Origin: Apiospora phragmitis
Taxonomy: Eukaryota; Ascomycota; Sordariomycetes; Amphisphaeriales; Apiosporaceae
Length of the DNA stretch: 64,000 bases
Assembly (NCBI GenBank): GCA_038363925.1
Contig: JAQQWL010000009.1
Coordinates: forward strand, 3,286,001-3,350,000
Direction: 5' to 3'
Under the pieces are notes generated by a model, which was not told the origin of the DNA, made no database searches, and saw only the letters and a program-made list of their open reading frames with translations. Numbering within the stretch: the stretch's first letter is position 1; each line of letters starts with the position of its first letter. Positions 22,611-34,690 of the stretch are shown here, one piece after another. The translations under genes were made by a program, and so were the position numbers.

Positions 22611-24363
22611 ATGTCTGACACAATTACGTCTTCTACAATAAGGGCGTTGCCTGAGTCCATCGGGCTTAACACTTCATCTTTGTTCATCTTTCTGGCCACC
22701 TGTGGTGGAGTAGCCTTGCTCCTTACCCAATTCGGGGGTTCAGTCTCTGAGGGGACAGCAGCTCAACAGACGCTTCGCGATCCTATCCCGGGCTTGTATA
22801 ACACACTGCAATTCATGTTCAACAACTACAAGTTCATGACGCGGGTCCAAGCAGCGCTGCAGCGCAGCCGGGCTGGTGTCCTTCGCTTTTCCCTTGGTCC
22901 CAAGGCCGTGTACCTTGTGGCGGGCCAGCAGAACATCCGCACCGTCTTCAGCAGAGATCTGGTGCACGACATCACCAACCAGGAGCAGATGACACGCTAC
23001 GCTCTGCCGACCCTGTACAAAATGAACGCGAGCGAGGTCCGTCGCTGGGAGGCTGACCGCTCCGGTGTTACCAAAACCCCAATCTCGGGGACCGAGGACG
23101 TGCCGTCTCGCCAACGCCTGTGGTATAATTATGAGCACATCTACGCCGAATACCTTGGCAGGCCACAGTACATGAGACCATTGATTGAGCTATACAATCA
23201 AAACCTGGATCGGCTGCTCGACCTCTACCCGTGGGGGAATGGAGTACCGTGAGCGTGCAGAAGATATGCCGTAATGAGGTGACTCAGACGTTAGTCAATA
23301 CCTTGTTTGGTCCTCGCCTCGTGGAGCTGAGCCCCGACTTCGTCGACCGTCTATGGGCGTTTGACGAGCAGGTATTCCAGCTCGTCATGGGCCTGCCAAA
23401 GTGGCTCAATGCAAAACCCGCCAAGGCCCATGATGCCTACGTCAGCGCCATTGAACGTTGGCTGGGAGACGTGTCGGCTGGCTTTGATTGGAAAGCTGCG
23501 GAAGCCGACTGGGAGCCTCGCTTCGGCGGCCGGGCTGTCCGTGAACTATATCGCTGGATGAAGGAAACAGATTGGAGGGATGAAGTCATTGCTGCCACAC
23601 TGGGTGCCCTGGCCTTTGCGTAAGAAGCTTCCCAACAGTCCCTGTTCCATTGATAACCACTAACTAATGGATGCAAATCGTGCAGGCTCAAATCTAACAG
23701 CATCCCGACCACAACATGGATGCTGATGGAAATCATCAGAGACCCCAGTCTCTTACGAGCAGTGAGAGAAGAGGTCGCGACAGCGACTGAAACGGACCCG
23801 GCCACAGGGAAGCCCATCCTCGACAACCAGAAGCTGGTGGCGCTGCCGCTGCTGCAGTCCATCTGTACCGAGACGCTCCGGCTGCGCATCAATTTCAACA
23901 TCATGCGCGACGTCAAGCAGCCCGTCGTCCTGGACAACGGCGCCACCACCGTCGCCCCGGGCTCCCTGCTGCAGATGCCCATGATGGTGGCGCACTACGA
24001 CGAGGCCGCCTGGGGTGCGGCGGGCCACCCGGCGTCGGAGTTCTGGGCGGAGCGGCACATTCGCTACGTCGACGAGCCCGAGGCAGCAGGGCGCGTGCGG
24101 AAATTCGCCATGGCCGGGCACCCGACGGCGTGGTTCCCCTTCGGCGGCGGCGCCAATGTCTGTCCCGGCCGCCAGCTCGCCAAGTACGAAATCTTCACCA
24201 CCATCGCCACCATCGTCTCGCGCTTCGACCTCGAGGTCGTGGCGTGGACCAAGGCGGACGGGTCGACCTCCCCGCGGGCGGCCGAGAGCGATTTGCGCTA
24301 CTGTGGGGGGGGGCCATGCCCCCAGATCGGGACTTGAAGATCAGATGGAAGCGGATTCATTAG
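22611..24363 (+). CDS. Second cytochrome P450 (CYP7/CYP8-like fungal clan), two homopolymer frameshifts
   Basis: Exon 1 runs 22611-23619 and exon 2 23686-24363, with an intron of GTAAGA...GTGCAG type. An N-terminal TM helix (SLFIFLATCGGVALLL) is followed by P450 sequence, ETLRLR (ExxR) and the heme loop FPFGGGANVCPGRQ. Frame is lost at a G5 run (23233-23237), where a sixth G would restore GEWSTVSVQKICRNE. It is lost again at a G9 run (24305-24313), where a tenth G would restore the terminal MPPDRDLKIRWKRI. The given sequence therefore cannot make the full enzyme, but both lesions are one-base shortenings of G runs. It lies between the Pth11-like gene (divergent) and the PKS fragment (same strand). 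The heme loop and C terminus resemble fungal P450s annotated as 7-alpha-hydroxylase-like; the substrate is unknown. Confidence 0.82.
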
Positions 24364-25054
24364 TCCGGCGACGACAGGACAGTCTGGACATGGTACTCAT
24401 TTGGGTAGAGGTATGCCCAAGTGTGGTACTTCCTTGGTACATTACGACGTAGGCTGCAAGAATGAGAGTTTTGGATGGAATATCGCATATATTGCATTAA
24501 TATATGGAGCTTCGCTAGACGAGCATTTTGGCTTGTGTAACTTGTTGATTGATGCAACGTCGTTTCACCAAGATTTAAATGATGAGTGAGTGACTCGGAA
24601 GGATTGATATGTAGGTTGTGCTGGCAGGACATGTTCGAAGTGGTGTGTTTGGTAGATCATTGCCCAATAGCCTGGCTGCTATTGCTGGAGAGGGTGCCGT
24701 ACTGCCTTGAGGGCCGTGATCCAATTAAAGATCTGCGCGTCAGCCAGAGCGGTTCGGCTCGCACGACTTGATGACGTTGGCGTGAAGAGTAGGGGTCATA
24801 ACCAAAGAACGTATGTATGTATGTATGTATGTAAGAAAATACATATGCACCAACGTAGCAGTGAAAGAGGCATGGATGGCTGATGGGGAAGCTCAATGTG
24901 GAGTTCCGAAATGAGAACCGCGGACCACCAGCAGATAAAGCCGGTATGTAGCCAGAGTCTATAGAGGCCACAGTTAATCACCTAGTGACCTATCCGCCGT
25001 TTTTTTATGAATTAGTTCAGTCGTGGTACTACCGAGCCTTTCCTCAGGAGCGAA
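24364..25054. other. Intergenic region with a GTAT microsatellite
   Basis: No gene is visible. A tetranucleotide run of about six GTAT units lies at 24810-24833. The right part should hold the promoter of the trans-enoyl-reductase start at 25055. Confidence 0.5.
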
Positions 25055-25219
25055 ATGGAAAATACCATGGCTACACCCAAAGTCCAGACGGCCATAGTGC
25101 AGTCTTTAAGACGGCCAACGTCGGCGTCCTCCCTGCCTCTGACGGTCTCCCATACGGCAGCAGTTCCGACGCTGTCGTCAGACCACCATGTCCTCGTTCG
25201 CGTTCTTCGCTGCGCCTGA
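25055..25219 (+). pseudogene. N-terminal fragment of a trans-acting enoyl reductase (PKS partner)
   Basis: From ATG 25055 or 25067 about 50 codons read as the start of the zinc-less MDR enoyl reductases that work in trans with highly reducing PKSs (LovC, Bet3 type). Visible blocks are VQTAIVQSL, LPLTVSHTAAVPTL and DHHVLVRVLRCA. In the family this is followed by an NP.D.K motif, but here the similarity stops and a TGA ends the frame at 25217-25219. PKS sequence in another frame continues without a gap. The fragment looks like the left side of a deletion junction. Confidence 0.7.
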
Positions 25220-28200
25220 TATCAGCGTCCCGGCGGAGTGGATCCACCTCTTTAAGGCGTACCACTTTGTTACGCAGGCAGTCGACGATCAGGTCCTGTT
25301 TCTTCGTGATCCCCTAAAATCCTCCCCTGAGTGGAACCCCCCTCCTATCAAGAAACTTGTCATCGTCGGCGGGTCGACGGACCGAAGTCTGCATCTGGTG
25401 GACTGGTTCCAGTCCAAGATTGGCCCCAGATACGCGACAGGGTGCCACGTGTTCAGGACGTTGGTAGATGTTGATTATGATAATGTCGTTGACCTCGACA
25501 CTACGGTTCTGAGTCTCACCGAGCTTGATAAGCCCGTTTTTCAAGACATCGTACCCAATACATTCCTGGGGCTGAGAAACCTGTTCGAGTCGGGAAAGAA
25601 AATCTTCTGGGTGACGAGCGGGCGCCTCGAGAGCGAGCCCTACTGCAACATGACGGTAGGATTCGGACGCGTTGCTGTCAACGAGTCGCCTGACCTACAG
25701 CTACAAATGGTCGACCTTTCGAGCCTGGAGTTGGTCGACCCTCGGGATTTGGCTGCGGCTTTCTTACGCTTCTGTGCCGCGGAGTATCTCGACAGTAACA
25801 TCCTTTGGTCGGTTGAACCGGAACTCGTAATGGACAAGACTGGACGTCAACGCATTCCAAGACTATTACCGATATCCGAGTTAAACGATCGGTACAATTC
25901 TGCCGAACGAGCTATCGTCCGCGACGAAAATGTTGGCGATTTACCTTTCATTCTTTTGGAAGGCCCGGACGACTATGTCATTAACTACATGTCGGCCTCG
26001 AAGTCCCCTGGTTTAAAACTGCTTAACGATGCGGAGAGCTTAATAGAACTACGCATCGTTCTCGCTACCATGTTTGCTATCCGGACACCCGTCGGCCATA
26101 GGTTTCTCGTATTAGGGACACGAACATCGGATGGCGCTTCGTTTCTGACTTTGATCTCATCACTCTGCTCTCTCGTCACCGTGCCCAGAGAGTCGGCTAT
26201 GTCCTTCAGTATAGCTCCGGGCTCCGAGCAGTGTGTTCTTGGAGCAGTCGCTGCTCGCCTGGTAGCTGGAGACGTGCTGGACCCTGTTTGCTCCGGCCAA
26301 ACCGTCGTTATCCACAACGCCGCGGAGAGTATACGCCTTGCTTTCATGGCGGAAGCTGCCAAAAGACACATTGAGATCATCTTCTTTACTGATTCAAAGC
26401 CCAAGGAGGATAACTCAAGGATTATATGCGTCGACCTCCCGGAGTTTGTCACGAGCCAGGAATTAGGCGAGCTCATTCCGGCCGAACCAGCAGCGTATAT
26501 CAATTTCGGCTCCTTAACAGGGAAGGATACTCTCCAGGCCGCTATCGCGTCGTTTCTACCGCGATCCTGCCGAATCGACACGGCTCAGACCCTTTTCTCA
26601 TCCACCGGTACCCAAGGTCGACCTTCATTGGCCTCACTTGTCGGGGGCCTCTTGGATGAAGCCACTAGAGGCTTCCAAGACGTCAACTCAACAGAAAGCA
26701 TTCAAATATCAGACTTCCCGTTGGTCAATCTTGCAAGCCTAGTCCGCGGATCAACGCTCAAATTACCACTGGCCATACTGGACTTCAGGGATGAGGTTCT
26801 CCCCGTCCAAGCCAGTAGACTTGACAAGCAGGACATGTTCAATGGAACAAATAGTACATACTGGATTGTTGGGATGACGGGAGCCCTGGGGGTCTCGCTC
26901 TGTGATTGGATGATTTCGAAGGGTGCCCGAAACATTGCCTTGACCAGCAGAAAGCCAGACGTTGCTGTTGAGTGGGTTGAGTCTCACAAGAAGAGAGGTG
27001 TGACTGTGGCGGTTATGCCCTGGTATGTGGATCCCAATATTAAGCTGCTAATTGTTGTCAAGGAGCGGTGCTAATGTCTCTGATCTAGCGATATCACCAT
27101 CGAGAACGATCTGAAAGTAGTCTATAACAAACTACGCGAGGCTCTACGCCCTATTGCCGGTGTGATTAGTGGAGCCATGGTTCTTCGCGATGTCGCCATT
27201 CGTAACATGGAGTTCGAACAGCTTACCGACGTCACCCAGCCCAAGGTTGGGGGGTCCATTCATCTAGATCGGCTGTTCCACGCCACACCCCTTGACTTCT
27301 TCGTCCTGGTCTCTTCCGTAAACTGTGTGATCGGCAGCTGGGGCCAGGCCAACTATGCCGCCGCCAACATGTTCATGTGCGGGCTGGCGGCAGCCCGGCG
27401 GCATCGCGGGCTCCGCGCGTCTGTCGTCAACGCCGGCGCCATCATTGGTGCTGGTTACATAGAGCGTGAGTCGAGGCGCGCACTGGACGCTATAGTCCAG
27501 AAATTACACATGATGCGGCTTTCCGAGGACGACTGGCACCAGGCTATATGCGAGGCCATCGACGCGAGTAGGCTCGATTCAGCTCATGGACCCGAAATAA
27601 CGATGGGCCTCTCACTTGTGCCATCTGACATACCGGTTGGGCCGACATGGTTGTCTAATCCAAAGTTCGCTGGGTTCATCTTGGATGTAAAGCCAGATGC
27701 CGCAAAGAAAGAGCATTTTGAAACGACGTCTTCCGTTGAGCACGCGCTCCAGAGTTGCGTTTCAAAGCAGGACCTCTACGATACTGTGACAAGTAAGAAA
27801 CACCAGCCAACCATTATATCAGTGTACAATAGCTAATGCTTCAGACCAGAGGCCTTTGCTATGCAATTGCGCGTTATGCTGCAGATGGTCATGTCGAATG
27901 ACGATCTCATGGCTTCACGTAGCAACGAGATCGGATTGGACTCGCTCGTGTCCGTAGACATCCGGTCATGGTTCCTCAAGAACTTCCAGGTCAACATACC
28001 GACCTTGAAGGTCATGGGAAACAACACGATGGCGAGCCTCGTTGAGTTTGCCGTCGAGGCTATTATAACCAGCAACCCGTCCCAGATCGATTCGGCTTCG
28101 GACACCAACATGGACACGAGCACTACGACGCAAGATAATGATAGTTTGAAGTCGCTTGAAGAAAGCTCGGAAGCCCGTACAACTTCCGAGTGTGACAGTC

Positions 28201-29305
28201 CCGCTTCATCGCCGCCCATCAATTGGGCCTCCGAGGCAGCCCCTCAAGCCACATGGACCTCGGTCTCTTACGATGCCTTTTCTAACCCACCATCAACTAC
28301 CCCCAAGGTAATCGTCCTTACCGGTGTGACTGGTCTTCTAGGTCGTTGCCTACTCAAGCACATCCTTCGGTACACGGTCGCTGCCAAGATCCATTGTCTC
28401 GCCGTACGTGGAGTATCAAGGCGTTTGCATAATAAGGAAATGCTCATGGATAGTCGCGTGGAGTACCACGAAGGGAAACTTGAAAACCCCCTCCTCGGGC
28501 TGTCGGAGGACGAATGTCGCTCCATTTTCACCACTGCAGACGCCGTCATCCATATCGGCGCGGACACCTCGCACACCAAGCCCTATTCCGACATGCGGGC
28601 TTCCAACGTGGGCTCGACGAGAACGCTGGTCGAATTATGCCTGCCCCGGCGTATCCCTTTTCACTACGTCTCCTCGGCCGGCGTGGCCATCTACCAGGAC
28701 CAGGCCGAGTTCCCCGAGATCTCGCTCGCTGCCGCGGCGGCGGGGGCGACGCCGCCCACCAGTGGGACCTTCGGCTACGGGTGCACGAAGTGGGTTAATG
28801 AGCGCCTGTTGGAGCAGTTGCACGCGCGCGTCGGCCTTCCCCTGTACATCTACCGCCCTCGACGATCCTGCGCGAGGGCGCCGACGCCGACGCGACGCGC
28901 CACCCTCACGCCGCCCTCGACTGGGTCAACACGCTGCTGCGTTACATCCGCGTGCTAAGGGCCGCGCCACGAACGGCGCACAACCGGGGCGCGCTCGATC
29001 TTGTGCGGCTTGAGACTTGCTGCCGCGATATCATGGCCAACCTGCTGCAGACCGGCGAGCAGCGGGAAGAGCAGCGGCAGCCCCAGTATGTGCACTCGGC
29101 AGGCGACGCCGTCCTGGCGGTCGATCGCCTTCACGAAATCGACGTGGAGGCTGGCGGGCAGTGCTACGACGTCCTCTCCATGGGGGAGTGGACAAGGAGA
29201 GCAATGGCGGCGGGCATGCACCCAGGTGTGGCGCTCTTGATTGAGCGCATGGATGCGCCGGAACAGGCTAGCTATCCGAAATTACTAAGGGCAAGAAGTG
29301 ACTAG
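25188..29305 (+). CDS. C-terminal part of a highly reducing PKS: inactive ER, KR, ACP, terminal reductase
   Basis: Exons 25188-27022, 27089-27792 and 27850-29305 join in frame. Residues ~20-560 are the linker and vestigial ER/KR-structural part (IPRLLPISELNDRYNS, GQTVVIHNAAESIRLAF). KR follows with GMTGALGVSL and VLVSSVNCVIGSWGQANYAA. The ACP has the phosphopantetheine Ser in IGLDSLVSVDI. The terminal SDR reductase has VLTGVTGLLGR, HYVSSAG and YGCTKW. A C3 run at 28856-28858 breaks the frame; one more C restores RPSTILREGADAD and the remaining 150 residues to the TAG at 29303. KS, AT, DH and MT are absent: the first codons overlap the trans-ER fragment. As it stands it cannot start a polyketide chain. 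An HR-PKS ending in R with a separate ER partner recalls the betaenone-type synthases. Confidence 0.85.
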
Positions 29306-30924
29306 AGCTTCAGAGCAGATGAAGCAGTAGAGAATAGAACTTTCGTACATGGTCGTTTGTCTGTTTGTTCGTTAAGGCACTTTTGCTCAATTAGATAAAG
29401 GCCGTGTTTCGGGGGGGGGGGGTTATTTAATAGACCACTATACCCTTTTCAAACAGGTCCTCCCCACTGTAAATAGATATAAGTGGAGAGCCAGTATTCA
29501 TTACCAAAACTGCATCTACCTCCTACGCGGTTAGGGTTAGAATAGGGGTAGTGTCACGGGCGGTGCAGGCGGACAGGATAGGCACAGTAACAACAGGTTC
29601 TATTACTACAGTCTGTCTAGTTGCGGTAACGAATAAGACAAGGACTTAGCTCAAGGAGCTGTAATACAGGATCCGAGATCAGGACGATGTTTATGGCCAT
29701 CAAAGGAAAAGCTTATCTGTTGAGCTTTTCGCCCATTCCGTGCGACCAATCTCTATTCCACGCATACCAGCGTGTGCGCAAACCTTCTCAGTGTTCCAGC
29801 GCCGTGACAACAGTTGTGCTAGGCATTAGCACCTGGCCAGGCGCTGATACTTAGCGCTAAAGTAAGGGGTCGGATATGGTGCAGGCCGACCGATGGGGGT
29901 GTCCGTAGCGTGACAGTCCCTATGTATATTAGTATACAGATTGACCCATATACGTCTTAGTAGAGACATTAGCGATAAGATCAATACAGAGACCAATAGC
30001 GAAACCGTTCTATCCAAGGACCTACTACAGAGCGCGTGCGGTTTCCAACAATTATAGCCTCAATGCCTCGCATTAAAGGGGAATAGCAGCGACAGCGAGG
30101 GTAATCTCAGTCCCGATGGACTCGTTTCAGCGAGAAAGGCAGCCATGCCTCACCACCAGCCGGCGGGCAACTACTATCTGTCCACCACCATTACAGGCTT
30201 CGGTTCTGACACAAGACATCAGCATTGCCTCTAGGGCGTACGGATGCAAGGCATCAATCAATATTCTTGGCTCGGAGCCTGTTTGCCCATTCACGCCAAT
30301 GAGAAGACCGCGCCGTAGTGGCACAGGAGCATCGGAATGGATCCAGCGCACCCCGCCTCTTTTGAGTAATCAGTAATCCGATAATAATTCTTCCGAGAGG
30401 TCAGCAGAAACGAGGAGAGACGAAACGGACGATGCAGGCCTGTAGAATGGCACCCAAGACTCCGGATGTAGGGGTATCAAATAGAGCAAGGCTGTGAACG
30501 AGGAGCCGCATGTGATATTATTATTCAGTGTTGCCTACTTTCGTCGGTTCTTCCCAGCACTTGGCGACCGATCCATATGCGGGCCTAGGCAGGGATAGAT
30601 CTTGGAGCCCCCGCCCTTCGTGATACTGCAAGGGAGTGGAGAGTGGGTGTGGTGACTACGCCTGCGTTAAAGGGATTAGTGTGCCGTTACGCCCCGACTA
30701 AATCTAAATGGCCTCCGTTTTCTGCCCTGAAGGCCCCCGGACTCTACACTACTACACTACATCCATTCGACCAGAAACCAAGCGCATGTCACTGAGGTCG
30801 ACTTCGCAAAACCTTCGGTTGCTACAACATATAGCTCCTTGAGGTCGCCTTAGTATGACCAACTAAGTGTAGACTAGTCCGCGACTGCTCTGAAACTAGT
30901 GAGTTCTGGGACGCCGAAAGTGTT
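29306..30924. other. Intergenic region holding an LTR-like element; no gene
   Basis: A run of ten G lies at 29412-29421 and a doubled TTAGGG-like motif at 29530-29540. Apart from the element at 29552-29809 no coding or repeat structure was recognised on either strand. Confidence 0.45.
29552..29809 (+). mobile_element. Solo LTR or small TIR element with TGTCACGG...CCGTGACA ends
   Basis: The stretch begins TGTCACGGGCGGTGC and ends GCGCCGTGACA, inverted repeats of 8-11 bases over 258 bp. The left end also occurs at 4063. TG...CA ends with short inverted repeats suit a solo LTR of a fungal LTR retrotransposon. A matching 4-5 bp target duplication is not seen, so a non-autonomous DNA element remains possible. 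Confidence 0.5.
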
Positions 30925-31308
30925 CATCTGTGTTGCGACTGGCAGTCAGACCATCTGGTGGGAGCAAGCCATTAAAAAGGTTAGGTGTGCGTTTATCAGG
31001 GCGATTGGTTCAGAATTGAGCCTGATTGGACCACTCGAAACAGCAACGAAGAGATGGTACAAAGAGAAATGGTGGGGGGATTCATGAGCCGTAAAGGCCG
31101 AGGTACGGTGCTAAGCACCGTTTGAGACCGTTTCGCTTCAATTCAGCTCTTTCTGTATGGTCCGTGCGCAACGGTGCTGGGTCTTCCCTATCTGGAACAC
31201 TTCGTTGCACAAGGTCGGCATCCGCTCTCCCCCAGACAAGAGCTTAGAGAGCCGAATTAGTACTAGGGTCGGTGACGACCTGGGAATCCTCGGTGTTGTA
31301 TGTTTTTG
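30925..31308 (+). repeat. 5S-tailed dispersed repeat, copy C
   Basis: This aligns with copy B throughout and carries the hairpin ACGGTGCTAAGCACCGT at about 31092-31108. From about 31220 to 31303 it is the 3' half of a 5S gene, nearly identical to bases 37090-37171 of the full 5S gene, including GGTCGGTGACGACCTGGG and the terminal GTTGTATGTTTTT. The 5' half of 5S is missing. Confidence 0.8.
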
Positions 31309-32081
31309 GTTTGTCACTTTTTGCCCCAAGCGTCTCCAGTATGGAACACCGCGATGCGCTGATGTTCGTCAGCTAATTATCCGTTGGTAGCAGTCCCGAG
31401 ATGCGATCATGAAGTTGCTGAGATCTGCGATATGATGTTCACATGGGTTTCGATGTTCTTCGCTCCATGTGAGATCTGGTTTTGGTGGAGCTGTTCCCCA
31501 CCACGATCCGACTCGGAACGAGAATTCCGGCATCAACAGTATTGCTGTCGGGTGCGCACCAACTGTCATACTTCTTGACTTTCCCCGTGGACATTGCTGT
31601 CCTGGACGAGTCGATAGGAGTTTGGCAATACATCGTGCACGTGTTCAGTAACACACACATCCAAGGTGTCTGCGTCTGGACACTTCAGATCACTTACCTG
31701 ATGAACTTACTGGTCACTTGAGGATGCGCCTGCCGAAAGCAGAATGCATGCACCTTTCCCAAAGGGCAATTGCAGTAACGTAACGTGTGGTAACAGCATT
31801 GACTTCGGGGCCTGTCCTCCCGTGCCACCCCTGCAAAGCCAACTAACACCTTTCGACCGAACATCGTGAGATTTGCTTGTTAACCATCCAGGTATTTAAG
31901 GTGAACCCAAGACAGGTTCAAGTCTCTTCAGTCCTCAGTCCATCAGCACCCTTTGGTTGCATATATGTTGTCCCTCTGACCCTGGGCAGCAGCTCTGAAG
32001 TCCGACTACTACTAGGCCATACACCTACCCCGCAATCCAACCCGCCCCGGGTATCACACCAACCTCAACCCATCAGCCAGA
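31309..32081. other. Promoter region of the beta-mannosidase gene
   Basis: There is no supported gene. Short frames on both strands lack motifs. The last 200 bp are CT- and CAACC-rich, as is usual in front of fungal start codons. Confidence 0.4.
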
Positions 32082-34690
32082 ATGGAGCCCCGTGTTGTTA
32101 TCCCCATTGACAAGAACTGGGAGTTCAAGCAAGTCGACAATGAGAACAGCAAGTACTTGCCCGTCTCCCAGTTCCCTACCCACGTACATCTCGACCTTCT
32201 CCACCATAAACTCATTCCCGACCCATACATTGGGAAAAATGAGCTGGATGTCCAGTGGATCGGCGAGTCCGTTTGGGCCTACAAGACGACCTTCACGACT
32301 CCAGATGGGGTCTCGTCTACGTCCTCCAAAAAGGCAGTTCTGGCCTTTGACGGTCTCGACACTTTCGCAACCGTGGTCCTGAATGGAAAGACTGTTCTGG
32401 CATCAGAGAACATGTTTATCCCCGAGCGCGTGGATGTCACAGATGTTCTGGTCAAGGAAGGTGACAATGAGCTCGTCATCACGTTTGACAGTGCATACTT
32501 GAGAGGTTGGAAGCTCGTGGAGAAGTACCCTGATCATAAATGGGGATGCTGGAATGGCGATAATTCCAGGCTGGCCGTACGGAAGTCTCAGTACCACTGG
32601 GTAAGCTGATCCCCCCCTTCGAGTGTGTCAATATTGGGCTTAATTGACAAACAAAGGGATGGGACTGGGGACCGGCTTTGTTGACATGCGGACCTTGGCG
32701 ACCTGTGCATCTTGAGGTCTACTCATCAAGACTCTGGGACTTTTGGCTAGACGTTGATGTGGAACAGTCGCTCAAGGTTGCCACAGTCACGGCACACACA
32801 TCAATTGAGGGCAAGGCCGGTAGAATCCGGTTCGACGTCGAACTCAATGGCCGCGCGGTGGCTGCTCAAGAGGTTGAAGGCACGGATGCCACATTCCTCA
32901 TAAACGACCCAGAGCTATGGTATCCTGCCCGTTACGGGAAGCAACCGTTGTACACTGTGAAGGCTACCTTGATCCATGACGGACACAATGTCGACTCTAT
33001 TGAGAAGAGGATCGGCCTCAGGAGAGCTCAACTTGTCCAACGGCCACTCAAGGACCAGCCCGGTACGTCGTTCTTTTTCGAGATCAATAACATCCCCATC
33101 TTCTGCGGTGGCAGTGACTGGATTCCAGCCGACAACTTTATCCCTCGTATCAGCAAAGAAAGATATCACGACTGGGTCAAGCTAGTAGCTGACGGCAATC
33201 AGCTCATGATTCGAGTTTGGGGCGGCGGCATCTACGAAGAGCAAGCATTCTACGATGCATGTGATGAGCTGGGGGTCCTGGTATGGCAGGACTTTATGTT
33301 CGGCTGCGGGAACTACCCAGTATGGCCGGAGCTGCTCAAGTCAGTTGAGCGTGAAGCAGAGGAGAACGTGAGAATGCTCAGGCATCATCCTTCAATTGTC
33401 ATTTGGGCCGGGAACAACGAGGACTATCAGTACGCTGAGAGCGTCAATCTCACATGGGAAAAGGAAAATCATGATGCCGAAAGTTGGCTCAAGACGGACT
33501 TTCCAGCTCGATACATCTACGAGAAGGTTCTCCCTGACGTATGTGAGAAAATGATACCGGCTACCTACTATCATCCTGGAAGCCCCTGGGGAGGGGTCGA
33601 TACCCACGATCCTACCATTGGCGATATTCATCAGTGGAATGTTTGGCATGGCACACAGGAAAAATACCAGAACTTTGACAAGCTTGTCGGGCGCTTCGTC
33701 TCCGAGTTTGGCATGGAGGCCTTCCCCTCGGTAAAGACAATTGACTCCTTCCTGCCGCTGGGCAAGGACGACCCGGACAGATATCCGCAATCCTCCACCA
33801 TCGATTTTCACAACAAGGCCGACGGTCATGAACGTCGCATAGCGCTGTACCTTGTCGAGAACATGCGCTATGCGCCCGATCCACTCGAGCAGTTCGTTTA
33901 CTGTACGCAGTTGATGCAGGCCGAATGTCTTGCGTCAGCATATCGGCTCTGGAAACGCCAATGGAAAGGCCCCGGGCGCGAATACTGCGCGGGGGCGCTC
34001 GTCTGGCAGATCAACGACTGCTGGCCCGTGACCAGCTGGGCTATCTGTGATTATTACCTCCGACCGAAGCACGCTTACTATACCGTCAAACGCGAGATGG
34101 CGCCGCTGAGTGTCGGCATGACGCGACGTGAGCACCGCTACCCGAAGGATAAGTATACACGTGTTGATGTCGACGTGAAAATGCAGATCGAGATCTGGGG
34201 ATCTAACCTTATGCTTGAAGGCATGACTTTCGACTGCGTCGTCAAAGCCTGGGACGTCGAAACGGGCAAGCAGAGGTCCTGCGAGACGGTTGCTAAGGGC
34301 AAGCTTCTGCCGCCGAACAGAAGTACCGAGATTGCCGCTCTCGAGGTCCCCGCATCTACGAAGGCGGACCAGGCGCGCACCGTTGTTGCAAGCTACCTCA
34401 TAGACGGAGATGGCAAGCAGCGTGCGCGCTACGTGAACTGGCCCGAGCCGCTCAAGTATCTGCATTTGCAGAAGCCCAAACAGCTCGTGGCTGAGCTCAG
34501 CGACGACGGCCAAAGTGTAGCTGTTAGTGCCGAAGTACCCGTCAAAGGCGTCGCGCTAGAGTGCGAGGATGACCATGTCAAATTCGAAGACAACCTCGTC
34601 GATATTGTCCCAGGTGAGACCTTCACGATCGGGGTCAAGGGTGCGAATGAGTCTACGGTTATCACGACACGGTATTTGGGCATGATCTAA
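32082..34690 (+). CDS. mndB: Beta-mannosidase B, glycoside hydrolase family 2
   Basis: The exons 32082-32600 and 32657-34690 (56-nt intron, phase 0 between Trp and Gly of HWGWDWGP) encode 850 residues, the usual length of fungal beta-mannosidase B. There is no signal peptide, so the enzyme is intracellular. The GH2 order is kept: sugar-binding N domain (VWAYKTTF, VVLNGKTV), Ig-like domain, TIM barrel with RVWGGGIYE, the acid/base Glu in VIWAGNNEDYQ, and the nucleophile Glu in VSEFGMEAFP. It removes terminal beta-1,4-mannose from mannan-derived oligosaccharides. The chain is intact. It converges on the xylitol dehydrogenase gene, with 415 bp between the stop codons. Confidence 0.95.

Noticed and set aside
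29528..29542. Doubled TTAGGG-like motif as a telomere remnant
   Set aside because: Fewer than two full units, and no flanking array; chance is enough.
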